Below, one piece after another: positions 26,528 to 35,638 of a stretch of 64,000 nucleotides of DNA. The DNA is from Phyllobacterium sp. OV277. GTDB taxonomy: Bacteria; Pseudomonadota; Alphaproteobacteria; Rhizobiales; Rhizobiaceae. The position numbers and the translations under genes are program-made. The notes below the pieces were generated by a model that saw only the letters and a program-made list of their open reading frames with translations, did no database searches and was not told the origin of the DNA. Each line of letters begins with the position of its first letter. The first letter of the stretch is position 1. The DNA lies in the NCBI RefSeq assembly GCF_900104355.1, contig NZ_FNIY01000002.1:434001-498000 (forward strand). The letters are read 5' to 3'.

Positions 26528-27514
26528 ATGAAGAAAACGATTGCACTCTCAATGAGTCTGGCGACACTGCTGATGGCGGGCTCTGCGCTGGCAGCCGACA
26601 AGCTGACCTTACAGCTGAAATGGGTAACCCAAGGCCAGTTCGCTGGCTATTACGTCGCGAAGGACAAGGGTTTCTACAAGGAAGCTGATCTTGATGTCGA
26701 GATCAAGCCGGGTGGTCCTGATGTTGCCCCGCCGCAGGTGATCGCTGGTGGCGGCGCCGATGTGGTGGTTGACTGGATGCCCTCGGCGCTGGCAACCCGC
26801 GAGAAGGGCCTGCCCCTTGTCAATATCGCCCAGCCGTTCAAGCGTTCCGGCATGATGCTGACCTGCCGCAAGGAAACCGGCATCACCAAGCCTGAAGACT
26901 TCAAGGGCAAGACCCTCGGCGTCTGGTTCGGTGGCAATGAATATCCGTTCCTGTCGTGGATGAACCATCTCGGCCTCAAAACCGATGGCGGGCCAAATGG
27001 CGTGACTGTCCTCAAGCAGGGCTTCAACGTCGATCCGCTGATCCAGAAGCAGGCCGACTGCATCTCCACCATGACCTATAATGAATATTGGCAGGTAATC
27101 GATGCGGGCATTCCGGCTGATCAACTTGTCACCTTCAAATATGAGGACGAGAAGGTCGCCACACTGGAAGACGGACTTTACGTCTTACAGAAGAGCCTTG
27201 ATGATCCGAAGATGGTCGAGAAGCTCGCCCGCTTCGTCAAAGCCTCGATGAAGGGTTGGGACTATGCCCGCCAGCATCCGGATGAAGCAGCTAATATCGT
27301 GCTTGAGAATGATGCGAGCGGTGCGCAGACCGAAAAGCACCAGAAGCGCATGGTGGCCGAGATCAACAAGCTGACGGAGGGCTCGACCGGCGTTCTCGAT
27401 GTGGCGGCAGCCGAGCGCACTGTCGAGACATTGCTCGGTGGTGGTTCCGACCCTGTTATCACCAAGAAGCCGGAAGGCGCGTGGACAACAAAGGTCACCG
27501 ACGCCGCAAAGTAA
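26528..27514 (+). CDS. ABC transporter substrate-binding protein, NMT1/THI5-like
   Basis: 328 residues with a Sec signal peptide (MKKTIALSMSLATLLMAGSALAA, cleaved after ALA). The mature protein starts KLTLQLKWVTQGQFAGYYVA, the hallmark of NMT1/THI5-like periplasmic proteins that bind hydroxymethylpyrimidine, formylaminopyrimidine or related rings. Its place at the end of a pyrimidine degradation operon suggests uracil, thymine, a dihydropyrimidine or hydantoin as ligand; thiamine-precursor uptake is the alternative. Followed by an intrinsic terminator. Confidence 0.88.
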   Translation: MKKTIALSMSLATLLMAGSALAADKLTLQLKWVTQGQFAGYYVAKDKGFYKEADLDVEIKPGGPDVAPPQVIAGGGADVVVDWMPSALATREKGLPLVNIAQPFKRSGMMLTCRKETGITKPEDFKGKTLGVWFGGNEYPFLSWMNHLGLKTDGGPNGVTVLKQGFNVDPLIQKQADCISTMTYNEYWQVIDAGIPADQLVTFKYEDEKVATLEDGLYVLQKSLDDPKMVEKLARFVKASMKGWDYARQHPDEAANIVLENDASGAQTEKHQKRMVAEINKLTEGSTGVLDVAAAERTVETLLGGGSDPVITKKPEGAWTTKVTDAAK

Positions 27515-27534
27515 GGCAAAGGGCAGAAACGAAA

Positions 27535-27558
27535 AAGGCGGGGATTGCTCCCCGCCTT
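27535..27558 (+). terminator. Terminator of the pyrimidine catabolic operon
   Basis: AAGGCGGGG and CCCCGCCTT form a 9-bp stem, plus an A-T closing pair, with a four-base loop; on the minus strand the preceding A-run gives a U-tract, so it may also serve transcripts reading the other way. It lies 20 bp after the binding-protein stop. Confidence 0.8.
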
Positions 27559-27580
27559 CTGTTTGTCCAAATGATCCGTT

Positions 27581-30500
27581 CTATTCGGCGGGCAATGGTG
27601 GTTGCGACACTACTTCCAGCAATTCCCGCTCCAGCCGCGCTTCCTCTTCTGCCTTGGGTTTGGAGAAACCGGCAAGCAGGAGATAGGCAACCGGCGTCAG
27701 GAACAGCGTTGAGGCCGTGGCAAGCCCCAGACCACCCACAATGACCCAGCCAAGGGCAATACGCGCCTCGGCCCCGGCGCCACTGGCAAGAACCAGAGGA
27801 ACGCCGCCGAGAATGGCGCAGAGCATGGTCATGACAACCGGGCGCAGACGGATATTGGCTGCTTCCTCAATGGCCTGGCGCACATTCCGGCCCTGATCGC
27901 GCAGATGATTGGCAAATTCAACAATGAGAATGCCGTTCTTGGCCATAATACCGACAAGCAGCACCAGCCCGATCTGGCTATAAACGTTCATGCTGGTGCC
28001 GGTGAGGATCATGGCAAAGACTGCACAGGCGAGCCCGAGAGGAACCGTGGCCATGACGATAACGGCACTGATGAAACTTTCGAACTGGGCGGCCAGCACG
28101 AGCAGGATGATCAGGATAGCAAAACCGAAGGTGACGAACATGCTGGCGGAGTTTTCACCCAGTGTCGCAGCTTCAGCGAGAGGAATGATGCGGTAACCCG
28201 GCGGCAGCATCGGCGCGGCCACTTCCTGCACGACCTTGTAGGCATCACCCAGTGCGAAGTCGGGGCTGAGGGCCGCCGTGATGGCAACGGAGCGCATCTG
28301 CTGCTCACGCGTCAGCGCGGGCGGCACAGCCACCTCCGTCAGTTTGGCGATGGTCGACATCGGCACAAAACGCCCATCGCTGGTACGCATGAATACATTT
28401 TCGAGATCGGTCGGATCATTGATCGGATTGGTGGTGGAAACCAGCTTCACGTCGAAACTGCGATCCTCGATATAGACAGAACCAATCTTGTAACCATCCA
28501 GCACCGATTGCAGGGCCTCGGCGAGACCGGTGATATCAATGCCAAGGTCGGAAGCCCGTTCGCGATCAATGGAAACGGAAAGCTGCGGCTGTGTCGGCTC
28601 ATTGGTCAGACGCGGTCGGTCAAAACGCCGGTCCTTTTCCAGTGCCGAGACGATCTTGGCTGCGGTCGAACCGAGGTCAGCATAGTTGGTGCCGACGATG
28701 GCAAACTGCAAGCCGTTACCCGCACCACGAATACCGAGCGAATTGGGCTGGGCGGCAAAGACCTGAATACCCGGAATGTTGCGCACGCGCTTGGAAACAT
28801 CAGTCAGAATTTCCTGCTGGCTGCGGTGGCGCTCTTTCCATGTGGCAAGGCTGAGCACCATGAAGCCGCGATTGGTATTGCCGTTCTGTCCCGCGATGGA
28901 GAACGTATTCTGGATTTCGCCGGAATCACGCATCGGCTGGATCAAAGTCTCGATCTGGCGCATCTGATCGTTGAGATATTCGAGGCTGACGCCTTGGGGT
29001 GCCGTGATGCGCAGGAAAGCGGCGGCGCGGTCTTCGGTCGGCGTCAGTTCCTGCTTGAGCAGCGAAAACGCACCGAAGGCGGCACCGGCAAACAAAAGCG
29101 ATGCCAGAACGACAAGCCACGGAGCGGCCAGACAGCCATGCAGCATGCGCCTGTAGGCTTCGAGGAAAAAACTGCCAACACGCCTGACAAGGCCCGGAGA
29201 ATGATTGATATCCTCATGTTTCGCTTCACTTGCCGAGAGCAGGCGCGATGCCAGCATAGGACAAAGCGTAAGTGCAACAACGGCAGAAAGCAGCACGCAG
29301 ATTGCCAGAACGAAACCAAACTCACGGAAGAGACCGCCCGTTTGACCCGGCAGGAAGGAGAGCGGTACAAACACGGCGGCAAGCGTCACGGTCGTTGCGA
29401 TAACGGCGAAAAACACTTCCTGCGTTCCAAGCACAGCCGCCGCGCGCGGTCCCATACCCTGATTGCGGCGCCTGACGATGTTTTCGAGCACGACGATAGC
29501 ATCATCAACCACGAGACCCGTCGCCAATACCAGCGCCAGCAGCGTTAGAATGTTGATGGAGAAGCCCGCCAGATACACGGCCGAGATGGTTCCGATGAGA
29601 GCCACCGGCATGGAGACGGCAGGAATCAGCGTCGCGCGGATGTCCCACAGGAAGAGATAGATGATCAGAATAATGATGAAGACAGAAGCGCCAAGCGCGA
29701 TTTCCACTTCATGCACGGCGCCGTTGATGAACTCCGCATCATCACTGGTCACACGGATATCGACACCCTGCGGCAAAGTCTTTTGCAACTGGGCAACGGC
29801 TTCGCGAATGCCCTTGGATATATCGAGTGTATTGGACTGCGCCTGCCGGATAATGCCAAGACCAATGCCCGTCTTGCCGTTGGCGCGTAGTGTCGACGTA
29901 CCAATATCAGGACCAAGCGTCACGGTCGCGATATCCCTGATCTTGGTGCGGTCCTTGATGATGATGTTTTCGAAATCCTCAGGCGTGACGATCGGGGCCG
30001 TGGCGCGGACAACAATGCTTTGCGCATTGCTGTTGATCTGGCCGGCTGGTGTATCAAAAGCCATGGTGTCGAGCGCAGTGCGGACGTTGGCGACGGTCAG
30101 ACCGAGACTTGCGAGCTTGCCCTGATCAATATCAATGCGGAAAATCTTGCTGCGATTGCCATTGACCTGCACATCGGCAACGCCGGGAACCGAGGCGAGC
30201 ACATCTTCGATCTGGTCTTCGACCAGCACCGTCATGTCCTCGACCGCCATAGTGTCCGATGTCACCGCAAGACGCATCACCGCATCGGCATTGGCATCGG
30301 CCTTGACGATCTGCGGCGGGTCCGCCTGCTCAGGCAACGTGTTGGTGATGCGGCTGATGGCATCGCGCATATCGGCGGCAGCAACGTTGAGATCAACACC
30401 ATCATTGAACTCTACCGTCACACGACTGGTACCAAAGGATGAGCTTGAAGAAATGGATTTGACGCCTGATACACGCGACACGGCGCTCTCAATGGCCGCT

Positions 30501-30718
30501 GTCAGTTCACGATCAACGGTTTCGGCAGCCGCTGCCTCAAAGGTCGTCGTTACCGTTACAACAGGGCGATCAACATCCGGCAGTTCCCGGATATCAACAC
30601 CGTAGAAGGCAGCAAGCCCGGCCACCACGATCAATACGTTCAGGACCAGCGCCAGTACCGGACGACGGATAAAAAGAGCGGTGAAATTGGAGTCGGATTG
30701 TCCGTGCGAATTACTCAC
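27581..30718 (-). CDS. RND efflux pump inner-membrane transporter (HAE1 family)
   Basis: 1045 residues, typical of AcrB/MdtB-type pumps. It has the N-terminal helix (FIRRPVLALVLNVLIVVAG), two large periplasmic loops, and TM4 with GLVVDDAIVVLENI, whose Asp pair forms the proton relay. The C-terminal repeat has GIMAKNGILIVEFANHLRD. It exports hydrophobic drugs or similar compounds by proton antiport, as a trimer with a periplasmic adaptor and an outer-membrane channel. Eight bases separate it from the adaptor gene. No outer-membrane gene or regulator is adjacent, so a TolC-like protein from elsewhere is needed. Confidence 0.95.
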   Translation of the reverse strand: MSNSHGQSDSNFTALFIRRPVLALVLNVLIVVAGLAAFYGVDIRELPDVDRPVVTVTTTFEAAAAETVDRELTAAIESAVSRVSGVKSISSSSSFGTSRVTVEFNDGVDLNVAAADMRDAISRITNTLPEQADPPQIVKADANADAVMRLAVTSDTMAVEDMTVLVEDQIEDVLASVPGVADVQVNGNRSKIFRIDIDQGKLASLGLTVANVRTALDTMAFDTPAGQINSNAQSIVVRATAPIVTPEDFENIIIKDRTKIRDIATVTLGPDIGTSTLRANGKTGIGLGIIRQAQSNTLDISKGIREAVAQLQKTLPQGVDIRVTSDDAEFINGAVHEVEIALGASVFIIILIIYLFLWDIRATLIPAVSMPVALIGTISAVYLAGFSINILTLLALVLATGLVVDDAIVVLENIVRRRNQGMGPRAAAVLGTQEVFFAVIATTVTLAAVFVPLSFLPGQTGGLFREFGFVLAICVLLSAVVALTLCPMLASRLLSASEAKHEDINHSPGLVRRVGSFFLEAYRRMLHGCLAAPWLVVLASLLFAGAAFGAFSLLKQELTPTEDRAAAFLRITAPQGVSLEYLNDQMRQIETLIQPMRDSGEIQNTFSIAGQNGNTNRGFMVLSLATWKERHRSQQEILTDVSKRVRNIPGIQVFAAQPNSLGIRGAGNGLQFAIVGTNYADLGSTAAKIVSALEKDRRFDRPRLTNEPTQPQLSVSIDRERASDLGIDITGLAEALQSVLDGYKIGSVYIEDRSFDVKLVSTTNPINDPTDLENVFMRTSDGRFVPMSTIAKLTEVAVPPALTREQQMRSVAITAALSPDFALGDAYKVVQEVAAPMLPPGYRIIPLAEAATLGENSASMFVTFGFAILIILLVLAAQFESFISAVIVMATVPLGLACAVFAMILTGTSMNVYSQIGLVLLVGIMAKNGILIVEFANHLRDQGRNVRQAIEEAANIRLRPVVMTMLCAILGGVPLVLASGAGAEARIALGWVIVGGLGLATASTLFLTPVAYLLLAGFSKPKAEEEARLERELLEVVSQPPLPAE

Positions 30719-30726
30719 GTCGCACC

Positions 30727-31893
30727 TCAGCCCTGTTCGCCGACAGAGGCCAGCGGTTTTGAGCCGGAATCCGTCTGACTGGCGGGCTGACCCTTGATCT
30801 GGACAGTACCGCCCTGACGGACCGCCTGCACGCCTTCGGCGACGATAAGGTCGCCTGGCTTGATCTCGGCATTCACAAGAACATAGGCTGTATTGCGCTG
30901 CATGATGCGCACGGAAACACGCTGCGCCTTATTATCCACGATCTTCCAGACATAGGCACCATCCGTGCCCCACTGGATCGCCAGCGGATCAACTGTCGGA
31001 TAGGTTTCACCGGCAAAGCCCATGGTCACCTGAAAAGCCATGCCTTCGCGCAGCGCATCATTCGGATTGGTGATCTTGGCTTGTACCTGCAGGGTACGGC
31101 TATCAGGATCGACACGATTGTCGATGGAACTGATGGTTCCGTTGAACGTCTCACCCGGCCGGGCAACGGAGGTGGCCGTAACGGCAGCCCCAACCTTGAC
31201 CGCAGGAGCAAAACGTTCCGGCACCCAGAAATCAACAAGCACATCGCTGCGATCGGCAATCGTGGCGATCTGCGTTGTTGTGGTGATGTAGTTACCGGCA
31301 CTCACTGGCAGAATGCCGACGATGCCACCAATTGGCGCTTTGATGTCACGCCGGTCCAGCGCCAGTTCCGCTTCACGCACATCGAGCCCGGCATTATCGA
31401 CGGCCAGACCAGCATCGGACACCTGCACGGCGGAGACCGTGTTGGTGGTGCTGAGGTTTTCGGCGCGCTTCAGCTTTGTCTGCGCGTCCTTCAACATGGT
31501 GCGTGCCTTGTCGGCGGCAATGGCTTCGGCCTCGGCGTCGAGCCGGGCAATCACATCCCCTGCCTCGACCTTGGTGCCTGATGTGACCAGAATTTCGTTC
31601 ATGCGGCCAGCGGCAAATGGTGTGACGGAAACCGAGCTTTTTGCCTTGCCGGTGCCAATGGCCGACAGCTTGTCATTGATCTTGGCTTCGTCAGCGGCAC
31701 GCACAACCACAATCGGCGCCACCTGTCCGCTCCGGCCCTGTCCACCTGACGTTGCGGGCTTGTCTGCGGTCAGAACCTTGTCAACGCCCGCTTTTTTGAA
31801 GAGATTGGATGCACCTGGAAAAAAGTATAGCCACCCAGCGCCAGCAATGGCGAGGACCACAACAACCAGTACAAGCTGTTTCCAGACTTTCAT
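30727..31893 (-). CDS. RND efflux periplasmic adaptor (membrane fusion protein)
   Basis: 388 residues. An N-terminal uncleaved anchor or signal (VWKQLVLVVVVLAIAGAGWLYFF) is followed by a lipoyl half-motif (AAGRMNEILVTSGTKVEAGDVIARLD), an alpha-helical hairpin (residues about 130-180), the second lipoyl half (DIKAPIGGIVGILPVSAGNY) and beta-barrel domains with GEVERLRP-like GETFNGTISSIDNRVDPDSRT. This order is that of AcrA/MdtA proteins. It links the pump encoded downstream to an outer-membrane channel. First gene of the pair. Confidence 0.93.
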   Translation of the reverse strand: MKVWKQLVLVVVVLAIAGAGWLYFFPGASNLFKKAGVDKVLTADKPATSGGQGRSGQVAPIVVVRAADEAKINDKLSAIGTGKAKSSVSVTPFAAGRMNEILVTSGTKVEAGDVIARLDAEAEAIAADKARTMLKDAQTKLKRAENLSTTNTVSAVQVSDAGLAVDNAGLDVREAELALDRRDIKAPIGGIVGILPVSAGNYITTTTQIATIADRSDVLVDFWVPERFAPAVKVGAAVTATSVARPGETFNGTISSIDNRVDPDSRTLQVQAKITNPNDALREGMAFQVTMGFAGETYPTVDPLAIQWGTDGAYVWKIVDNKAQRVSVRIMQRNTAYVLVNAEIKPGDLIVAEGVQAVRQGGTVQIKGQPASQTDSGSKPLASVGEQG

Positions 31894-32172
31894 ACATCAC
31901 TCCAAAAAGACCGGTTCCGCATGAGGCAGAGCCAGCACCACCATATTTATGATTATATCCCAAAGCGCATCCCGGCGCGAAAGGTTGATTACAACGAAGA
32001 ATAAAGCGCTTTGATGTCGCCGTTAATGACAAAAGTGTGAGGTTACAAAGATTTAATGCAAGGATCGCATATCATCTGACTGCGGAATTTAGCCGGATAT
32101 GACCGGTTCCGCTTGATGACCGGTTTCTGCCGTGCAACATGGCGGGCGGAAATTCCGGAAGGAGAGCATTCA

Positions 32173-33480
32173 ATGGCGACCAAGACCGACATTGCACGGC
32201 GCGTGTTCAACCACACATGGAAACTCGATCCCATTGTCCGCAGCCTGCTGGATACGGATTTCTACAAATTGCTGATGTTGCAGATGATCTGGGGCGTTTA
32301 TCCGAAAGTCGATGCAACATTTACCCTGATCAACCGGACCACCCGTGTCCGGCTGGGAGATGAGATTGACGAGGAAGAGCTGCGCGAGCAGCTGGACCAT
32401 GCGCGTACCATCCGTTTCTCCAAGAAGGAAATGATCTGGCTTGGCGGTAATACGTTCTATGGCAAGAAACAGATCTTTGAGCCCGATTTCCTTGAATGGC
32501 TGACAAATTTCCAACTGCCGGAATATGAGCTGACCAAGCGCGACGGTCAGTATGAACTGAATTTCTATGGCCCGTGGATGTACACGACCATGTGGGAAAT
32601 CCCGGCGCTCACCATCATCAATGAGCTGCGCTCACGGGCGGCGATGAAGAAAATGGGCCGGTTTGAGCTTGATGTGCTCTATGCCCGTGCCAAGGCCAAG
32701 ATGTGGACCAAGGTGGAGCGCCTGCGCTCCCTGCCCGACATCCGGATTTCCGATTTCGGCACACGGCGGCGCCATTCATTCCTGTGGCAGCGCTGGTGCG
32801 TCGAAGCGCTGAAGGAAGGGATCGGCGATGCCTTTACCGGCACCAGCAATGTGCTTTTGGCCATGGACAACGATCTGGAAGCACTTGGCACCAATGCGCA
32901 TGAACTGCCGATGGTTCTGGCAGCCCTCAGCCGCAAGAAAGAGGAATTGCTGAAATCACCCTATAAGGTGCTGCAGGACTGGAACCGCTATTATGGCGGC
33001 AATCTGCTGATTGTGCTGCCCGATGCTTTTGGAACAGCAGCCTTCCTGCGCGATGCTCCAGACTGGGTTGCTGATTGGACCGGGTTCCGCCCTGACAGCG
33101 CTCCACCCATTGAGGGAGGCGAAAAAATCCTGTCCTGGTGGCGCTCAAAGGGTAAAGACCCACGCGGCAAGCTTCTGGTATTCTCTGACGGGCTCGATGT
33201 GGAGACGATCGAGGAGACCTATCATCACTTCAAGGGCAAGGTGCGCATGAGTTTTGGTTGGGGCACCAATTTGACCAATGATTTTGAGGACTGCGCCCCA
33301 CGTTTCAATGATCAGCTCAATGCCATCTCGCTGGTCTGCAAGGTCAGCGAAGCCAATGGCCGCCCGGCGGTCAAGCTTTCCGACAATCCGAAAAAAGCTA
33401 CCGGCGACAAGGCCGAGATCAAGCGCTATCTGGAATTGTTCGGGGCGGTGGATAGGGTTGAGCAGACGGTGAAGGTTTGA
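32173..33480 (+). CDS. pncB: Nicotinate phosphoribosyltransferase
   Basis: 435 residues from ATG 32173 with GGAGAG upstream; a 20-codon extension in frame lacks such a site. [20 protein letters not shown] at the N-terminus, the phosphorylated-His region in [15 protein letters not shown], and [22 protein letters not shown] are typical PncB signatures. It makes nicotinate mononucleotide from nicotinate and PRPP in the NAD salvage (Preiss-Handler) pathway. The gene is monocistronic; a palindromic repeat and a terminator follow. Confidence 0.96.
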   Translation: MATKTDIARRVFNHTWKLDPIVRSLLDTDFYKLLMLQMIWGVYPKVDATFTLINRTTRVRLGDEIDEEELREQLDHARTIRFSKKEMIWLGGNTFYGKKQIFEPDFLEWLTNFQLPEYELTKRDGQYELNFYGPWMYTTMWEIPALTIINELRSRAAMKKMGRFELDVLYARAKAKMWTKVERLRSLPDIRISDFGTRRRHSFLWQRWCVEALKEGIGDAFTGTSNVLLAMDNDLEALGTNAHELPMVLAALSRKKEELLKSPYKVLQDWNRYYGGNLLIVLPDAFGTAAFLRDAPDWVADWTGFRPDSAPPIEGGEKILSWWRSKGKDPRGKLLVFSDGLDVETIEETYHHFKGKVRMSFGWGTNLTNDFEDCAPRFNDQLNAISLVCKVSEANGRPAVKLSDNPKKATGDKAEIKRYLELFGAVDRVEQTVKV

Positions 33481-33499
33481 GCAGGGACGCTTGCATCAG

Positions 33500-33659
33500 C
33501 GTGGTTCGTGGTTCGACAAGCTCACCATGAGGGAGATGGTTGGATGCAACGATAATCACCAGCATTGCAGATCACAAGGATTGCAGAACTTGGTTCCCTT
33601 TCATCACCCCTCTCCCTCATGGTGAGCTTGTCGAACCACGAACCACGAACCACGAACCA
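33500..33659. repeat. Palindromic intergenic repeat, copy 5
   Basis: The left arm GTGGTTCGACAAGCTCACCA and its reverse complement frame a core (GATGCAACGATAATCACC..., GATCACAAGGATTGCAGAAC) that is closely similar to copy 1. The right end carries the heptamer-like unit GAACCAC repeated four times. Confidence 0.92.
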
Positions 33660-33690
33660 AGCTAATGCAATCCCATTTCACCATTAAAAG

Positions 33691-33721
33691 AAAACCCCGC
33701 TGGCAAGCCAACGGGGTTTTT
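33691..33721. terminator. Bidirectional intrinsic terminator (pncB / DUF1150)
   Basis: AAAACCCCG and CGGGGTTTT form the main stem, with inner TGGC/GCCA pairing. T-runs on the plus strand (TTTTT) and on the minus strand (TTTTCTTTT) allow it to stop transcripts from both sides. Confidence 0.9.
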
Positions 33722-33742
33722 ACTCAATCCATCAATCTGCAT

Positions 33743-34000
33743 TTACTGCAGCATAACCGTGCGCAATTCATGCTCCTGTGCGCCAACAAGAATGTTGTCA
33801 CGTTCATCGGAAAGCACGATCGGATCGCCGTTAGCAGCAAAAAGTGCCCAGAGTTCAACACCCGGCGTCATTGGTGGCAAAGCGGGGAAACTGGTGGCGA
33901 GATCGTCGGTCTTCACCTTGCGCATATAGGCGACCTGTCCGGCGCCAAGACGCGAAAATTCCAGTTCACTCAGGAAATTCTTCGAAACAGTGTTTTGCAT
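33743..34000 (-). CDS. DUF1150 family protein
   Basis: 85 residues from ATG 34000 with GGAGG 6 nt upstream; a longer in-frame start overlaps the intergenic gap and is not favoured. It resembles DUF1150 proteins found next to small heat-shock genes in rhizobia (GAGQVAYMRKVKTDDL; ELWALFAANGDPIVLSD). The function is unknown; it is soluble and has no membrane segment. Cotranscription with hsp20 just upstream suggests a heat-stress role. Confidence 0.8.
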   Translation of the reverse strand: MQNTVSKNFLSELEFSRLGAGQVAYMRKVKTDDLATSFPALPPMTPGVELWALFAANGDPIVLSDERDNILVGAQEHELRTVMLQ

Positions 34001-34056
34001 ATCAGCCTCCATATTCGGACAGTCCTTCCAAAGGCCCTGTCCCGTTAGAGCCACGA

Positions 34057-34479
34057 TCAATCCTGTACCGCTATATTAATGCGTTTGACCAATCGTTCGG
34101 GTTCCGGACGGTCGAGATCGATCGACAGAAGCCCATTCTTCAAAGCAGCAGCGCTGACGCGCATTCCATCGGCAAGAACAAATATGCGCTGGAACTGGCG
34201 CGCTGCGATGCCACGATGCAAATATTCCCGTTCGCTTTCATCGGCTTGCCGCCCGCGAATGACCAACTGGTTGTCTTCGGTGGTCACTTCAAGATCATCA
34301 TTGGAAAAGCCAGCGACTGCGAGGGTTATCCGAAGCTGTTCCCGGCCATTATCGGCCTGGATACGTTCGATATTGTAAGGCGGGTAGCCGTCACCGGATT
34401 TGGCGATACGCTCCAGCGTCTTTTCCATCGTGTCGAAACCAAGCAGCAAAGGGCTTGAAAACGGTGTCATTCGTGTCAT
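34057..34479 (-). CDS. Small heat-shock protein, Hsp20 (IbpA type)
   Basis: 140 residues. An N-terminal arm (MTPFSSPLLLGFDTMEKTLERI) as in rhizobial class A sHsps, then the alpha-crystallin domain (PPYNIERIQADN...LRITLAVAGFSNDDLEV; ending KNGLLSIDL) and the C-terminal tail (RPEPERLVKRINI). It holds unfolded proteins under stress as a large oligomer. An RpoH-like promoter lies upstream and DUF1150 follows in the same operon. Confidence 0.93.
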   Translation of the reverse strand: MTRMTPFSSPLLLGFDTMEKTLERIAKSGDGYPPYNIERIQADNGREQLRITLAVAGFSNDDLEVTTEDNQLVIRGRQADESEREYLHRGIAARQFQRIFVLADGMRVSAAALKNGLLSIDLDRPEPERLVKRINIAVQD

Positions 34480-34546
34480 CTGTGCAGTCCTCAGAAAAGC
34501 GACCTAAAAGAGAAACCCGGAGATGGCATTTCCCTTCTGTCCTTTG

Positions 34547-34575
34547 ATATGGTTGATCCGGATGCAGACTTCAAG
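34547..34575 (-). promoter_or_regulatory. RpoH (sigma-32)-type promoter of hsp20
   Basis: On the minus strand, CTTGAA (34575-34570), a 17-bp spacer, then CCATAT (34552-34547). This fits the alphaproteobacterial heat-shock consensus CTTGAC/A-N17-CCTAT-like. Transcription would start near 34540, giving a leader of about 60 nt. Confidence 0.65.
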
Positions 34576-34591
34576 AGAATGAAAGCAAGAG

Positions 34592-35530
34592 ATGACGCGG
34601 AAAATAATAATCGATACCGATCCGGGCCAGGATGATGCGCTGGCAATCCTTCTGGCGCTGGCAAGCCCGGAACTTGATGTTCTCGGCATTACCGCCGTTG
34701 CGGGCAATGTGCCGCTGAAACTCACGCAAACCAATGCCCGTAAAATCTGCGAACTGGCAGGACGCCCCGATGTAAAAGTCTTTGCCGGCGCAGACAGACC
34801 GCTGATGCGCGCGCTGGTCACCGCTGAAAATGTGCATGGGAAAACCGGCCTTGACGGCCCTGACCTGCCCGAACCGACCATGCCTCTGCAACAACAGCAC
34901 GCGGTTGATTTCATCATCGAAACTTTGCTCAAGGAAGAAAGCGGCAGCGTGACCCTGTGCCCGCTCGGTCCCCTTACCAATATTGCGCAGGCGCTGATCC
35001 GTGCGCCCGAGATCGCCCCGCGTATCCGCGAGATCGTGCTGATGGGCGGCGGTTTCTTTGAGGGTGGCAACATCACCCCAACCGCTGAATTCAACATCTA
35101 TGTGGACCCGCAGGCGGCACAGGTGGTGCTTGCGTCAGGTGTACCAGTTGTCATGCTGCCGCTCGACGTAACGCACAAGGCATTGACCACGGCCAAGCGT
35201 ATTGACCGGTTTCGGGCCATGGGCACCAAATCAGGCACGGCCTGTGTTGCGCTACTGGAATTCTTCGAACGTTTTGATGAGGAAAAATATGGCAGCGATG
35301 GCGGCCCGTTGCATGACCCGAACGTGATTGCCTATCTCCTGAAACCGGAGCTTTACAAGGGAAGGCATTGCAACGTCACCGTTGAAACAGCTTCGGAGCT
35401 CACGCTCGGCATGACAGTCGCCGATTGGTGGGGTGTGACCAACAGGCCGAAAAACGCCTTTTACATACGAGATGTGAATGATGACGGTTTCTTCGATCTG
35501 CTGGTTGAACGCATAGCCCGTCTCCCCTGA
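34592..35530 (+). CDS. Inosine-uridine-preferring nucleoside hydrolase
   Basis: 312 residues. IIIDTDPGQDDALAI is the calcium-binding signature of the family (equivalent of Asp10/14/15), with PLGPLTNIAQAL and MGGGFFEGGNITPTAEFNIYVDPQAA in the core; it hydrolyses ribonucleosides to base and ribose. It belongs to salvage; released uracil could feed the pyrimidine degradation locus, but they are 7 kb apart and separately transcribed. The start is ATG 34592, divergent from hsp20. Confidence 0.92.
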   Translation: MTRKIIIDTDPGQDDALAILLALASPELDVLGITAVAGNVPLKLTQTNARKICELAGRPDVKVFAGADRPLMRALVTAENVHGKTGLDGPDLPEPTMPLQQQHAVDFIIETLLKEESGSVTLCPLGPLTNIAQALIRAPEIAPRIREIVLMGGGFFEGGNITPTAEFNIYVDPQAAQVVLASGVPVVMLPLDVTHKALTTAKRIDRFRAMGTKSGTACVALLEFFERFDEEKYGSDGGPLHDPNVIAYLLKPELYKGRHCNVTVETASELTLGMTVADWWGVTNRPKNAFYIRDVNDDGFFDLLVERIARLP

Positions 35531-35538
35531 ACCAACAG

Positions 35539-35564
35539 GGTCCGGCGGCGCGTGCTTCCGGACC
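35539..35564 (+). terminator. Hairpin after the nucleoside hydrolase gene (possible terminator)
   Basis: GGTCCGG and CCGGACC form a 7-bp stem with a 12-base loop, nine bases after the stop. The following TATCTCCTTGTTT is only a poor U-tract. Confidence 0.45.
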
Positions 35565-35638
35565 TATCTCCTTGTTTCATCACAAAAAGTTGAGTCCGTG
35601 TAAACCTTCGTTCAGCAATTGAGGCGCATAATCATTGC

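Noticed and set aside
27905-29548. A 547-codon plus-strand frame inside the RND pump gene
   Set aside because: Shadow of a clearly real 1045-residue transporter on the other strand; its composition is unlike a protein and there is no ribosome-binding site.
7294-33659. Possible CRISPR array from repeated palindromic sequences
   Set aside because: The copies are kilobases apart, variable in length and not separated by regular spacers; no cas genes are present.
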